Part shown: positions 1-13,200 of the stretch, piece by piece
Layout of the letters: the number at the start of each line of letters is the position of its first letter
How positions within the stretch are numbered: the stretch's first letter is position 1
Assembly: GCF_964340395.1 (NCBI RefSeq)
Contig: NC_135551.1
Span: 16,796,003 to 16,858,002, forward strand
DNA: 62,000 nucleotides
Direction of reading: 5' to 3'
DNA from: Glandiceps talaboti
Taxonomy: Eukaryota; Hemichordata; Enteropneusta; Spengelidae
Translations under genes and position numbers: made by a program
The notes under the pieces: generated by a model
Databases searched by the model: none
What the model was told of the DNA's origin: nothing
What the model saw: only the letters and a program-made list of their open reading frames with translations

Positions 1-1732
1 GTTCAGTGTTAAGAAGAAGGAGAAGAAGAATTATGGTTATTGCAATGTATTTCAGTACAGCAGAGAAGTCACTTAAGTCGTACCAGAAAATATTGCAGAA
101 TTCATAAATTATCACATACCTGTTATGTGAGAAAATATAGCAGTAGAACAGTCTTCAGCGTCCACTAACTGCAAGTCGGCAACGTTTGAATGATGCAAAT
201 TCACTGCAGTACCTTGTTAAGCTCAGCCTTTTATTTATTTCAAACAATGCTTGTCAGAAATACACAAAAAGCTTGACTATTTTGATGAACTTTGTAGATT
301 TTCCTGGCAATTCCACTGAAAATATCTAAATGAGCAGTTCAGTAAGTCTGGTAAACATAATGAATACGAACTCATATTGCGACAGATCTGACAGATGTAA
401 CAATAAACAATGGCTTAAAACTTTACGTCAAATGTTGAGGGTCTTTAAATGTTGTGTATTGGTGATTGTGAGAATGAATAAAAAATGACTGAATAACTTC
501 ACCTAAGTTTTACGTAATTAGCTTCTTTTTTGTTGTACTTTATGTGTGTTTTGAATGCACTCTATGGGCAGTGACTACGTGAGGGTACGTCTGCTGTGTT
601 CATTATGTACAAAGTTGTCACGACATTATCAATCATGTCTTTATTCTGAGACAACATATAGAAATACTTCATTTGTTTCATTAGTACTTAAAAGTGAGCA
701 ATGAAAGAAATACTTCTATGTCCTATCGTAACATTTTAATAATGGAAGTCAGTTGAAAATATTTGTTTTTCAGGCTACCGTTCGCTCGCTTACATAAAGA
801 GGATTGTGAAAACATGCCACGTGTCATGAATGTGACGATATTATTAATGACAGAATCCTGCAATTTTGAGCCCAAAACTGCTGGCATACGAATGTTCATA
901 TACCGCCAATGGGAGGTAATACAGTCACGTCAGGCTTATGTCAGTTTTAATACTCTATCAATTATCAAATATCAACGTACACATGATTTGTCAGCACCTT
1001 GGTAAATTATTCAAATTTCACATCTTGTATTGAAGCATTGAAAAACATTGCATGTCCATGTGTTTTGCCATTTTTAGGGATTGCCTGTAACAGTTTGTGT
1101 GAAATAGTTACCACGTCCTCTCTGATTTGTAAGTGACCAAATTTAAGTGATAATATATCACACATAGTAATTGTTTAGTTGATAGCAGTAATAGAATATA
1201 AATGTTTAGTAAATATTTTATTTGTTTTTATTTGATACGATCCACAATTCTCTTCTGACGACAGAGTTATATCATTACATGGTCGGACATACCCCACCAG
1301 ACATTTTAAACAAGCTTGTCTGTCTGTCATTATTATTATTTTTTAATCTGTTGATGTGCTCAAGTAATGAGAAGGCAACCTGATTCAATAGCAAGGCTGT
1401 GGTTATTTTTTCTGTTATTTTTAATGTTCGAGTGTGACGTTATTTATAATACAAGACAACCGATAAATTCAAAAAACAAAATAAAATGAATACATGACAA
1501 GTAAAGATCACACAGGCTACATATTACATTGCTCGCTTTATGAGTTAGTGACCTCCATTTTAAATACAAGTAACCCCCTCCCCAAATATCGCCACGGTTA
1601 CGGTTATGGCTTTGCTAAATGCGTTAATGCAATCTAATATTATCCACAATATTTATACACCAGAATCGTTTTTGTTGTCACTCTCACTATCTCTTGACGT
1701 TTCGTACACCAAGCTGCTCCTGGAATCCTAAT
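1..1732. repeat. Segmental duplication, left copy
   Basis: This stretch aligns almost base for base with 16917-18625, at an offset of about 16,918 bp that drifts slightly through indels. The match covers a 5'UTR exon and promoter and more than 1.4 kb of upstream flank. It fades near 1732, where the right copy runs into a CT/CA microsatellite. Because the match is already in force at base 1, the duplicated block continues off the left edge. Confidence 0.93.
120..239 (-). promoter_or_regulatory. Duplicate promoter and 5'UTR first exon (sister LDLa gene)
   Basis: On the minus strand an AT-rich TATA-like stretch (AATAAATAAAAG, about 228-239) precedes about 100 nt of noncoding leader ending in CAG|gtatgtg, with the donor at 119-114. 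The same arrangement is at 17038-17158, where it leads to a signal-peptide exon. I infer it is the first exon of a paralogous gene lying left of the window. The transcription start is not observed. Confidence 0.6.
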
Positions 1733-2537
1733 ATATGTTGTAAATCTCTGTATTTAATTCAGTATTCTTCTCAAACGATATTGCAATGACCAGCAAATTT
1801 AAGTAATCACATATGCGTATCTATGTCTGATGTCTCACTATTCATTACATATACCGTACCAAGCAGCAATTACGGTTGTATTGTTCAAAGACAGGTTAGT
1901 TTCTCTACAGAATTTTATAATGACGTGGGACGAACAAAGATCATATAATAAATCCAAGCTGGTATGTTGACGGGTCAATCCTTTTTTGAATATCAAGTCT
2001 ATACTACTATATAATTATGTAAACGACTTAAAATAAATGCCCCCTAATTTAAAGATTTTAAATTGACCATTTGTTTAATACGTTAATGGTCACCTGAGCA
2101 ATTTCTGATAATTCATCAATTATAATATGTCAGTTTGACAGGTTTGAAGTGATAATTGTGGATGGTGATTTGAAAGAAAGTGTAACTAGTCCTTGTATAG
2201 ATCTCTGTACATTATACTAAGTCTAAGGCAAAATAAAGAACATTGTGTGTATTCGATAACCTGACCGACCTAATATTTCTGTACACATTTAAAAATAAAA
2301 AGTTAAGTAATTATTATCCCCTTTTTTTCTTCTTTTATTTTTATCTTATTTACATAACTGCTCCGTCAAAACATTTTACATATCACAAGCAAACTGGAAA
2401 AAATAAATATACATACAACAAAATAGTTACAGTTCATCAGAAATAAATATAAATTAATCAGTCAAAAAAGCACTGCCCCCCAAATAAAAGTGCTTGTCAT
2501 ACTAAAAGCAAATACAAAGGTTAACAATAATACGCTC
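1733..2537. other. Noncoding, AT-rich, nothing recognised
   Basis: No exon-like reading frame, RNA gene or clear repeat was seen. The lower part may include the 3' tail of the adjacent minus-strand LINE fragment. Confidence 0.5.
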
Positions 2538-3717
2538 TCAAGATAATAATCTTTTCCCGAATGGTAAATAGGTACATTTCTTTGTTTGATTTATTTTGTA
2601 CATAAAAGATAGATATTTGTGAAATAAGTCATAGCTTGGGATCGATTTCGGATTTTGTGGGTTATTATTGAAATTAGCCAAAGCCGCAAATACGCAGTAT
2701 TTTGCAATAGTTGTCACCATGTTAATAATTATTGGAGTGACACTCAGTGGTTTGTAACCAAAGACAATAACATTAAAATCTATTATAACTTGTATGTTCA
2801 GCTTCGTACTAAGAAGAGTCTGAACGTGATCCCAGAACAAACCAAGTCTTTGACATTGAAGTAACATGTGTTCATATGTGTCCGGTACATTGCATGAACT
2901 ACATTTGTGGCTGTTGCTTATTCTCCAGCGACAAAGGTTGATTACACTTGGTAGAATCCTATGAATAATTTTAAAATTAAAATCTGACAATTTTCTGTCT
3001 TGTGATAGAAGAATCGTTTGGTTCGTCCATATTATTCTCCAATGACTTTTGCTGAACAATTGCAGTTGACCATTCCAGCTATGTTCACAAATTGGCTCGG
3101 TAATGCGAGGGGCCAAGAGATTTTTGTACAGAAATTTTGAAGACAATTTTTCAAGGTCAAGCATTAATTTTCTTTGTGTGCATGAATAGTCGATACGGGT
3201 GTCTTTCAATGCCAATTTCCATTGTTTACAAGTTTATTCCATTCCGCTATCCAATGTGTTTTGTACCGCAGTTTTTGAAGCAAACAAGTAGGCATTATGA
3301 AGTCACCATATTCGTCATTAATATCATGTATATAAATAATATTAGGTTTAATCCAACCCGGATAAAAGAGAGACGTCCCAATTATGACATATATACGCAT
3401 TACCCCCAAATCATTTGTCTGCGTATATCCAAGTGACTAGGCTTGGGAATGTTGTTACATCCACCGCCTGCTTTGTGCCATGCAATAACAACATTTTTGT
3501 AGAAAAAGGGAATTGAATCTAAAAAGGGAAAGTTTTTGTCATCATTATAATTAAAATGAAAAACCGTGAAATCAGCGCCAAAATGCCTTCGCCAATACAG
3601 GGGGATCGCTAACCACCTTGCGTTGCCTTGGTCACACAGCCGTCTGACCCAAGATGCAAAAAGATCCTCTTGGAGAGCAAACAAGTCCGGCATCATTATT
3701 ATCCTCTTGACCTTCAT
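2538..3717 (-). mobile_element. LINE reverse-transcriptase 3' fragment (frameshifted)
   Basis: Three overlapping minus-strand frames (3717-3400, 3409-3206, 3215-2538) join into the C-terminal part of a non-LTR retrotransposon polyprotein. The last 225 residues carry a zinc-knuckle-like motif, CSSCNVPDTYEHMLLQC, of the kind found after the reverse transcriptase in L1/Tx1-type LINEs. The frame changes near 3405 and 3210 show it is dead. The 5' end is truncated close to 3720-3780, where a GACA microsatellite follows. The clade (Tx1-like) is a guess. Confidence 0.8.
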
Positions 3718-3779
3718 GTGTGTCTGTTTCCTTCCACAGTGATATCTGATTTCAAGTTAACAAGGTGTTTTATAGAAGA

Positions 3780-3781
3780 TG

Positions 3782-3813
<32 letters not shown>

Positions 3814-4376
3814 CGAAGACGATAAATTCTAAGTAATATACTACTTTTATTCAGAGATCTTCAAAGCAATATTTTCTGAAAATTGATAACCCCACCCACT
3901 CATGCTAGAGACCATTTGCAAAACAATTGAAAACATGAAATAGACGATCAAACAGAAAACAAATATAATAAAAATAAAATAACAAATCTGCCTACCCCAC
4001 CTATTCTAATGTTGAGTGTAACCGGGACCAAACAATTTTTTTTATCAGGCCTAATAAATTGTTGTGTTGTCATTGAACATGTCATATGCAAATTACCGTC
4101 TACGCAATAACATTATAATCAAATCAAACACTGATTGTCTTCCCTAATACATCACTCGTCTATCCTGTATATGTATATTCATTAATCTATATGTGTGGGT
4201 GTGGGTGTGTGTCTGCAAAGTTGTTGTATTTTAAACTATGTAGATTTATATAAAGAGCACCATCAATGGCGTGAGTGTGGAAACGAGACAAAACTCACCG
4301 AACATTTGTGTGTTTATTATGCAAATGTTGTCGCACGTACACATCGCGACCAAAAATAATTATGTCTAGGCGAATG

Positions 4377-4450
<74 letters not shown>

Positions 4451-4525
4451 TATGCAATGGCAGATGATAAATTTTACGTAATATACTACTTGTATTCAAA
4501 GATCTTCAAAGCAATATTTTCTGGA
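3780..4525. repeat. Duplicated (GACA)n block with shared flank
   Basis: A short GACA array (3783-3812) and a longer one (4379-4450) are each followed by closely matching sequence: ATAAATT, TAATATACTACTT and GATCTTCAAAGCAATATTTT. They are two direct copies, about 600 bp apart, on either side of one arm of the inverted repeat at 4016-4684. Open frames reading DRQT or CLSV through here are repeat artefacts. Confidence 0.85.
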
Positions 4526-4684
4526 ATATACAGGATAGACGAGTGATGTATTAGGGAAGACAATCAGTGTTTGATTTGATTATAATGTTATTGCGTAGAC
4601 GGTAATTTGCATATGACATGTTCAATGACAACACAACAATTTATTAGGCCTGATAAAAAAAAATTGTTTGGTCCCGGTTACACC
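4016..4684. repeat. 157-bp inverted repeat around a GACA array
   Basis: The left arm, 4016-4172, begins GTGTAACCGGGACCAAACAA. The right arm, 4527-4684, is its near-exact reverse complement, ending in TTGTTTGGTCCCGGTTACAC. The roughly 355-bp spacer holds the longer GACA array. The low divergence suggests a young foldback transposable element or an inverted duplication. No transposase is visible. Confidence 0.9.
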
Positions 4685-5511
4685 CACCATGCCCGTCAAT
4701 ACTACAAATTGAACACGTGGCTATACATAAATTGGCTGTTGTGTGTATCGGGGTACAAGTTTGAACAACAAAGAGAAATGATGGACGATCCCCTGCGAGG
4801 TAGGTTTTGCTGGAAATTAGTCGAAAATACGCCAGAACAGAAGCAAACGATCAGCATTCCTTTGAAACCTAGAAAGCTCTCCGAATACCTTATTCAATAC
4901 CTTATTTCAGTGGAATGTTGGGAGTGAATATAGTTTATTGGTGAATACACCATATCATCACATAAACTGACGACTAAAACTGTTTTCATTTTAATGCCAA
5001 TACTTTATTTAAACCTATAACACCAAATTGTATCCTTAATACCAACAATTATTATAATAACACCGTCACCAAAATGATTTCTTAGATATGTATACAATAA
5101 ATGCATGTCAACCCCCACTTCTTAACAATTCACTTTCTTTACAATGATTTGTGTTGTCTATGCTAATAAGGTCGTTTTCATAGCTTTGCCTCTCTGTCAG
5201 ATTTTAACAACCAACATTCGTTGGAACATCATGGCATTATGAAGGTGTTACATTTACATGTTGATGTCAAATATCGCCGTACTCTTTAGCACGGATAATA
5301 ACAACAAGATTAATAAAGCTTGGGCAAAAAGATTACTTCTTGGTTCATTTGACTATTGTTCCACATTTGTTGTTTTTGATTTGTTAACAAATGGATAGAA
5401 TTGGCTTGATTATCACGTTTCAACAGTTGAGTCCATAATGCTAGATAATAACACGTGATTCAGTATCAATGCTAAGCTGAAAGAGTTATAACATCCTTTA
5501 GTATATAGACA

Positions 5512-5516
<5 letters not shown>
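4685..5516. other. Noncoding, nothing recognised
   Basis: AT-rich intergenic sequence. The frame at 4607-4927 mostly reads through the inverted-repeat arm and shows no domain. Confidence 0.5.
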
Positions 5517-5575
<59 letters not shown>

Positions 5576-6070
5576 TTTCGTCATGTCGATCATGAAATTT
5601 TCGTTGCATTGACAGAAAATAGACAAACTACATATCCACACAGTTTACATTAATTAAATACATAATCCATGAAAAGTAAAGTTAGGATTACAATACAATA
5701 CATATAAATACATACATACAGACAGTAGCGGTTACATGTTATTTATGAGATGAATAGATCTTGGAACAAAGCTATACATAAATCTGTTTGTACGTGCACG
5801 TGGTACTCTGAGGCGACGACCACTTGGTAGATATTCATATTCTGTATGTAGTGGATGTGTTGAATCTTTGATAATTTTTGTAGCAGTCTTAAACGATTTG
5901 AGTTTATACAATGTAGAGTTATCAGATAGTTCGTAGAATTCATTACTAACTAATTTTCTGCATATGTTCCTAGGACGGTTTAGATCGTGTTTAAGATAGG
6001 TAGGCAGCATATCATAGAATGCAATGTTCGCATAACTGAGGACTGTATAAATAGTTGAATTGTAGAACAA
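5517..6070 (-). mobile_element. LINE (CR1/L2-like) 3' end with (ATT)n tail
   Basis: The minus-strand frame 6070-5732 encodes about 112 residues ending HPLHTEYEYLPSGRRLRVPR...RFMYSFVPRSIHLINN. This is the typical C-terminus of CR1/L2-like reverse transcriptases in marine invertebrates. It is followed by about 155 nt of 3'UTR and then an ATT trinucleotide array (5517-5574). That order fits the simple-repeat tail on which such LINEs prime. The 5' truncation is near 6070. Confidence 0.82.
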
Positions 6071-6900
6071 ATATAAATCTATTTTAAAATTCTAATATTG
6101 TAATACGTGTTTTACCATCTCCAATATGGTCGCAAATACATTCTAAAAGAAACTGTACCATTCATTGAAGAAGCATAGCAAAAAAAAAAATTCTAATCTG
6201 ATCAGGAATATGTTTCGTAATAACGATATTTCTGGATAACATAATAAACAACAATAAAGCGAATTTATATTGTGCCTATTCTCCGATTAACTCCTGGTGC
6301 AGCCACACAGTTTTAAGAGCAGCGCGGATGGAAGACTTAGAGTGAGAGTGACGTCGACGACTGTGGGGAAGACTGTTTCGAATTGAAGGAGCAGTGAGAT
6401 GATATAAATATTATATTTCTTCAAAACCATCACCAAATAATGCAAATGATGAATTAATTAAGGTTTTCTTCGGACGATACCATTACATTAATTAGTATCT
6501 TTGGTACATTTTCCGTGACATTTCACTTCGATATTCAGTCGTTCTTTACTCTGTAAAACAAATTCAAAATTAAATAAAAGTTTGTATTACTATTATTCCT
6601 GCAATGGTTATCATATACCTTATATGTATGTATGTTCTAATGCGGAGGAATAAAGAAAACTAATTAACATACAATTGTTACAGCAGAAAATGACTGATGA
6701 CATTGCACTGAGGATGTGCAAGGTTTTATGATCATTGACAAAGATACATCATTTCCACTAGCAATTTACCGCCAGAAACATTAAATCTATCATCATGCGA
6801 TCTCCGAGTGATTTTTATTTATTACAAGTGATCAATGTGGGAAACATTACTTGATGATACCAGAAACTGATAAACTGGCTTCATCATTGTTAATCTGTGC
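6071..6900. other. Noncoding; possible terminal exon of the LDLa gene
   Basis: Little is recognisable. On the minus strand an acceptor-like ttttacag precedes 6550. In the phase left open by the LDLa exon at 7118 it would give a stop after one codon (G|AG TAA), so the LDLa protein could end here. No AATAAA was found on that strand just downstream, so this is only a candidate. Confidence 0.3.
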
Positions 6901-7117
6901 ACAAAATTTATTTCGCCGTCAACATGTGAAATGAATCCGTACGTATGGGCAGGATGTTCGGTTTACAGGTAGGTCTATTGTTCATGTAATCGGTATAACT
7001 TTTATTTCTGTATTCGGCATATATTATATCTTCCCAGGAGAAAACTGAGTGACATACTTACATACAGAAACAATTGCACATACTTGCAGTCATTATTAAA
7101 CAAAGTCTAGAACGTAC

Positions 7118-7231
7118 CAGGACAATTCTTTTCATCACTTCCGTCATCACAGTGTTGATATTTATCACATCGTCTGTCAGCACTTGTACAATCCCCATTG
7201 TCACATTTAAAGAATGCTTTATTTGTACAAT
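7118..7231 (-). CDS. LDLa exon 6 (114 nt)
   Basis: Acceptor cctag before 7231 and donor gtac after 7118. It encodes a 38-residue module with six cysteines (DC, FKC, GDC, RRC, QHC, KNC) and an intact DDGSDE. The usual Asp before the fifth cysteine is His here (QHC). It is the lowest-coordinate LDLa module found. Confidence 0.88.
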
Positions 7232-10200
7232 CTAGGAAGGCATTAAAAGTACAACATGACATGGTTCTTAAATAGAGAGTACACATTCACACATTCGAGG
7301 AATGTCAAATTAGGTTGTGTAGACGAGTGAATATCATTCCAGTCTCCACACACATTATGCTACTTCATTAACATATATAGACACAATAAAACGGCAAATG
7401 TATATTTATATCTACAACCATGTCATATTTGACCTTGGCAAGACTAGTCTACGCGGTGTGTTCCTTTTTGCCATATATATGTTTTATATTATTTGATAGT
7501 TCATACAGGCGATACATTTAACGTACATTACTAATAAAAATAAAACGTTACTGTATCTTAAAAATTGTAAAAAATAATTCTTTGGTTAGAGTTACCCGAC
7601 CCCACCGAGTTTTCGCTGTCGACTCTGAACTGGTTTTACGTATTTGAGAAAAAATAATGTAATCGCAAAAATTGTTAAGTCTCACGAAGGTGGATGAGAA
7701 AACTAACATCAACATAAAAAGACAATGTAAAACTGTTCATCCAATCTGTAATGGCTGAGCATATGATAGGAAGAAATAAATAACACAGAGACCATTTGGA
7801 AAACAACGGGAAACATGAACTATGTACTTAAACATGGAAAGAAAATATACAACAAAATAAAATACCTCAACCGACTACCTACCTACCCCACCCATTCTAA
7901 CTATTGAGCAAAATCAGAACTCCACAATTTCATTTATTAGGCCTTATAATAAGTACCTTCACAAACTTTCCCCTCGTCACTTCCATCACTGCAGTCTTCA
8001 TAACCATTACATAAAGTCCAACGCGAAATACAATATCCATTGTCACATTCAAATCCTGGGCAATCTGTCCAGATATGAAGAAATAGATGTTAAAAGATAT
8101 GTAGTGCTCCAGAATTAAGCTTGTCATGAGTTACTCTCTGAGAGTCCATCATTATTACAGTGACTTTCGAACTTTTGATATTTATGGTAATGTTTGCAAG
8201 TGTGCGTAACAGTCAATTTTATTTCATTTCACACCTGTCCATCAGCATTTTCATGGAGGGGTGTGATATCATTAGATATCATAAAAAAAATACGATGATT
8301 TGATTGCGATATTTTTTTATGTTGTCTTGGGGATGGCAGTTGGCTAGATAACATGTTCTAATGCACATGAATGAAGACAACCAATTAACATACAATTGTT
8401 CCAGCTGAAAATTGTTGACGATATTGGAATGAGGATGTGCAAAGTGCTATGATCAAAGGAACAGATACGTCATTTCCACCAGGCATTTACCACCAGAGGC
8501 ATTAAATTCATCATCATGCGATCTCGGAAGAGTAGTGTCTATTTATTATCAGTGATCAATGTGGCAAACATTACTTGATGATTGCAGAAAATGATAAAAA
8601 TGGCTTCATCATTGAAAATCTATGTACAGAATTTGTGGTGTTTTGCCGTCAACATTAAGGACATGTGAAATGAATCCGTATGGGCAGGATGTTCGGTTTA
8701 CAGGTCTATTGGACGCAACATTCATTAATTGTTCATGTAATCGGTATAACTTTTGTTTCTCTCCTTGGCTTGAAAATAATGCATATTGTCTAAGTATAGA
8801 AGGAGAGTGATTGGGCCACCTTTATATGTCTACTTATCGCGACATTGTATGTTCGCTACAGAAAGCTGAGTGACAAACTTATACAGAGAAACAATTGTAC
8901 ATATTAAACAAACAAACTCTAGAACGTACCAGGACAATTCAGTTCATCACTTCCATCACCACAGTCTTGAGAAGTATCACAACGGTTGACAGCCAGTGTA
9001 CAATTCCCATTGTTACATTTGAACAATGATTTATCTGTACAATCTAAGAAGGCATTTAAAGTACAACATGACATGGTTCTTATATATCGTACACATTCAC
9101 ACATTCTTTCAACGAATTTCAAATGTGGTTGTGTGGACGTCTTTCCAGTCTCCACACAGATTGTGCTACTACATTAACATATATAGACACAGGAAAATGA
9201 CGAGTGTATATTTATATCTACAACCATGTCATATTTGACCTCGGCATTAAGAATAGTTTAGGTGCTGTGTTCCTTTTTGCCATATATATGTTTTATATTA
9301 TTTGATAGTTCATACAGGAGATACATTTAATGTACATTACTCATGAAAATAAAACGTTACTGTATACTTATTCAAAAAATCAGAAAAATAATTGTTTGTT
9401 TCGAGTTAAATACCCGACCCCACACAGTTTTCACTGTCGACTCTGAACTGTTGTTACGTATTTGAGAAAAAATAATGAAATCGAAAAAATTGTGATAACT
9501 CACGAAGGTGGACGCGAAAACTGACATCAGCTTAAAAAGACAATGTAAAACTGTTCTTCCAATTTGTAATGGCTGTACATCTGATAGGAAGAAAAAATAA
9601 CTCGGAGACCACTTGGCAAACAACGGGAAACATGTACTAAGCACTTACACATGGAAAAAAACATACTACAAAATAAAATAACTAAACAGCCTCCCTACCT
9701 ACCCCACTCATTTTAACTATTGAGCTTAATAGGAACCACACAATTTCATTTATTAGTCCTTATAATAAGTACCTTCACAAATTTTCCCCTCGTCACTTCC
9801 ATCACTGCAGTCTCCATAACCATTACATAGACGCCAACCCGAAATACAATATCCATCGTCACATTCAAATCCTGGGCAATCTGTCCAGATATGAAGAAAT
9901 AGATATTAACAGATATGCAGTGCTCCAGAATTAAGCTTGTCATGAATTAATCCCTGAAGTCCATCATTATTACAGTGACTTTCGAACTTTTGATATTGAT
10001 GGTAATGCTTGCAGGCGCTGGTAACAGTCGATTTTATTTCATAACACACATGTCCGTCAACATTTTCATGGAGGGGTGTGACATTATTGATTATCATAAA
10101 CAATTGCGATGAATTGATTGCGATATTTCTTGACGTTGCCTAGGCGATGGCAGTTGGCTAGATTATATTTCTTATGCTGAGGAAGAAAGACAATTGTTCC

Positions 10201-13200
10201 AGCAGAAATTAGTTGACGATATTACACCGAGGATGTGCAAAGTGTTATGATCATCGGAAAAGATACGTCATTTCCATTACACATTTACCACCAGAAGCAT
10301 TAAATCTATCATGATGTGATCTCGGAAGAGTGGTGTCTATTTATTATCAGTGATCATTGTGGCAAACATTACTTGATGATCGCAGAAAATGATAAAAATG
10401 GCTTCATCATTGAAAATCTATGTACAGAATTTGTAGTGTTTTGCCGTCAACATTACGGAAATATGAAATGAATCTATGGGCAGGATGTTCTGTTTACAGG
10501 TCTATTGCATACAACGTTCATGTACTTGGTGTAACGTTTGTTACACCGAGAGTGATTGGGCCACCTTTATATATCTACTTATCACTTTTCGTTTAAGACG
10601 ACATTGTATGTTCCCTACAGAAAACTGAGTGACATAATTTTTTCATATTAAACAAACAAACTCCAGGACGTACCAGGACAATTCAGTTCATCACTTCTAT
10701 CATCACAGTCTTTATATGCATCACATCGGTAGCCAGCCACTGTACAATTCCCATCGCCACATTTGAATAATGCTTTATCCGTACAATCTAAGAAGGCATT
10801 GCAAGTACAACATGTCATAGTTCTTAAATATCGTAAACATTCACATATTCTTTCAACAAACTTCAAATGTTGTTGTTTGGACGAGTGAACGTCTTTCCAG
10901 TCTCAACACCCATTGTGCAACTACATTAACATATATAGACACAGGAAAATGACGAGTGCATATTTATATCTACAACCATGTCGTATTTGACTTCGGCAAG
11001 ATTAATATATATATATGTGTTGTTTTCTTCTTATAGGCGAAAAAGGTCATGTACATCGATGAAAGAAAATTGTAACTGTATACGTAATTACAGTGCGTAC
11101 CTTCACAAAGTTTACCCTCGTCACTTCCGTCACTACAGTCTTTAAAACCATTACATACAGTCCAATGGTAAATACACTCGCCATTGTCACATTTAAATTC
11201 ATCGCAGTCTGTCCATATATGAAGACAAATATCACAGTACTCAGATTTAGAGTTTGCCATAAACATAACATACAGCCCAATCAGGATTCATTGTTACATT
11301 GAATCAATGGCAATATGTCCTGATATGAACAAAAGTCATGAAAGATATGCAGTAATTCAGAATAACGTTTATCATGAGTTTCTCCCGTAAATTCCATCCT
11401 TACTTCTCTTGAACTCTTTATATTTATAGTAATGTTTGCTGATATTTTTTTATATTGCCTAGGTGATGATTGTTTGTCTAAATGATGAGATTATTTTTGA
11501 GAAAGAAATCCGTATTGGCAGGATGTTCGGTTTACAAATATATATATATATTCGCCACCATGTTCATTACTAATGATATTGCTCGTTTAACCGACATAAC
11601 ATTTATCTCTACCTGGCTAGCAAAGAAGGCATATTGTCTAATCATAGAATGAACGGGACCGAGTCACCTTTGTATGCTTACTTATGAAGTGCTCTTTGAG
11701 ATATTGGTAGTTGGTTTTGAACTGGGATGTATTTATATGCATTTACATTTCAAATGAAATAAAATAAAAGTGATAACAAGATGTACTTGTATTTAGTGAA
11801 AATAAACTTTGGTTAAAATCATAATTTTGTTTGGTTTGACATGCAATGATTATGTTCCCGGAAGAATTTAGGTTTTCGTTAAATACCTGTCTGTCTTCTT
11901 TCAATCCTGGAGGATGCCTAACAATGCAACGAATAAAGAATACAGTTTGATTGAAAGGAGATTGACAAAGCGATTGATCAGATGCACTTTAAAGAGTATG
12001 TTTCATTTGTTCAATAATTAGCATTTTTAAAAGTAGATAAGCATTAACAGCCCCTATTATCTATTAGTGATGAAGTAATTATAGCCATATCAATTGCTCA
12101 TCCATTTCTTTCAAAAAAAGGTCGATTTAATAATGTCTCATTTCGTCCTACCATATAACTTGTCTGTCATTTTCCACCAGGTATTTGTCAAACAGAAACA
12201 ACTGTGTTGTGGTTGTAGGTGAGTCGAGTGATGGCAGCATACAGTGTTGCAAGTAGATCATTGGTATTGAATCGTCTCGCAAAATACACGTGTATACAGT
12301 ATTTTTCACGTTCTGCTTATTTGCTTCAATCTCAAAACGATATCATGAAAAAATAATTTTCTGCTACGCTGACTATTTTACTTTAAACTATTTCAAATGT
12401 ACAACTGTTTGGGATCGATAAAACCTACATACCACTACGACAGGCAAGTGACGTCCCTCTCTAAAGTTTTTGAATCTGGAATGGTGATCATCATGTAACT
12501 TTCTTGGAGATAATGGGATCTATAATGAAAGACGGTAAAAACATGAGAGCACTAGCGACTACACTAAAGACTGTGAAGACCAGAAAAAGTATCAAATTCA
12601 ATATTGATTTACAAAGAGTTATCATCCTTGTTGATCCTGATTAGATATAATGGAAACTTTTCGTCGTCGACCATGACCAGGTGGTTTCCTGTTCGATGTG
12701 GTTGGAACGTAGCTTACACAGGTAGATGATCTATCTTGGGTTTGAAATTACTTCTAAATTGATGGGTAGAATGCAGGCCGGAGTGAGTGGGAAAAGGTGT
12801 TACTGTGTATAGATGGGCCTGACCTGGTCTTGTCTGATTTTTTCTTGTCTTGTCTTGTCTTGTCTTGTCTTGTCTTGTCTTGTCTTGTCGTATATTGTAT
12901 TGTATTGTATTGTATTGTATTGTATTGTATTGTATTGTATTGTATTGTATTGTATTGGTTTTCCTGTCTCGTCTTATCGTATTTTCACCAATGTATGAAA
13001 CAGACACTGTATAGACACTTGTGGTGCCATACTGACAGCAATGAAGACAAATCGTTCTAACAGGGCCAATAATGAGACATCATGACCCACCTCTTTAATA
13101 AACGTTACCTCAATACCTACTTAAGTTCATGAAATAATACTGAACAAGAATGTACCGTGTTTATTGTCACATGCAATTATTGGTCACATATTCTTTGCCA

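Larger units (their letters stand above)
6931..11560. repeat. Tandem intragenic duplication of a two-exon LDLa unit
   Basis: Landmarks recur in the same order. The intronic string GGGCAGGATGTTCGGTTTAC or close variants occurs near 6950, 8685, 10480 and 11515. The exon pair (108 nt plus 114 nt) is present three times. Exon-to-exon spacing is 1816 and 1328 bp for the 108-nt exons and 1812 and 1744 bp for the 114-nt exons. Introns are alignable as well as exons, so whole segments were duplicated, with later deletions in the right-hand unit. Confidence 0.92.

Noticed and set aside
763-1005. 80-codon plus-strand frame in the duplicated block
   Set aside because: The other duplication copy (17680-17900) has deletions and stops in this frame, so it is not under coding constraint.
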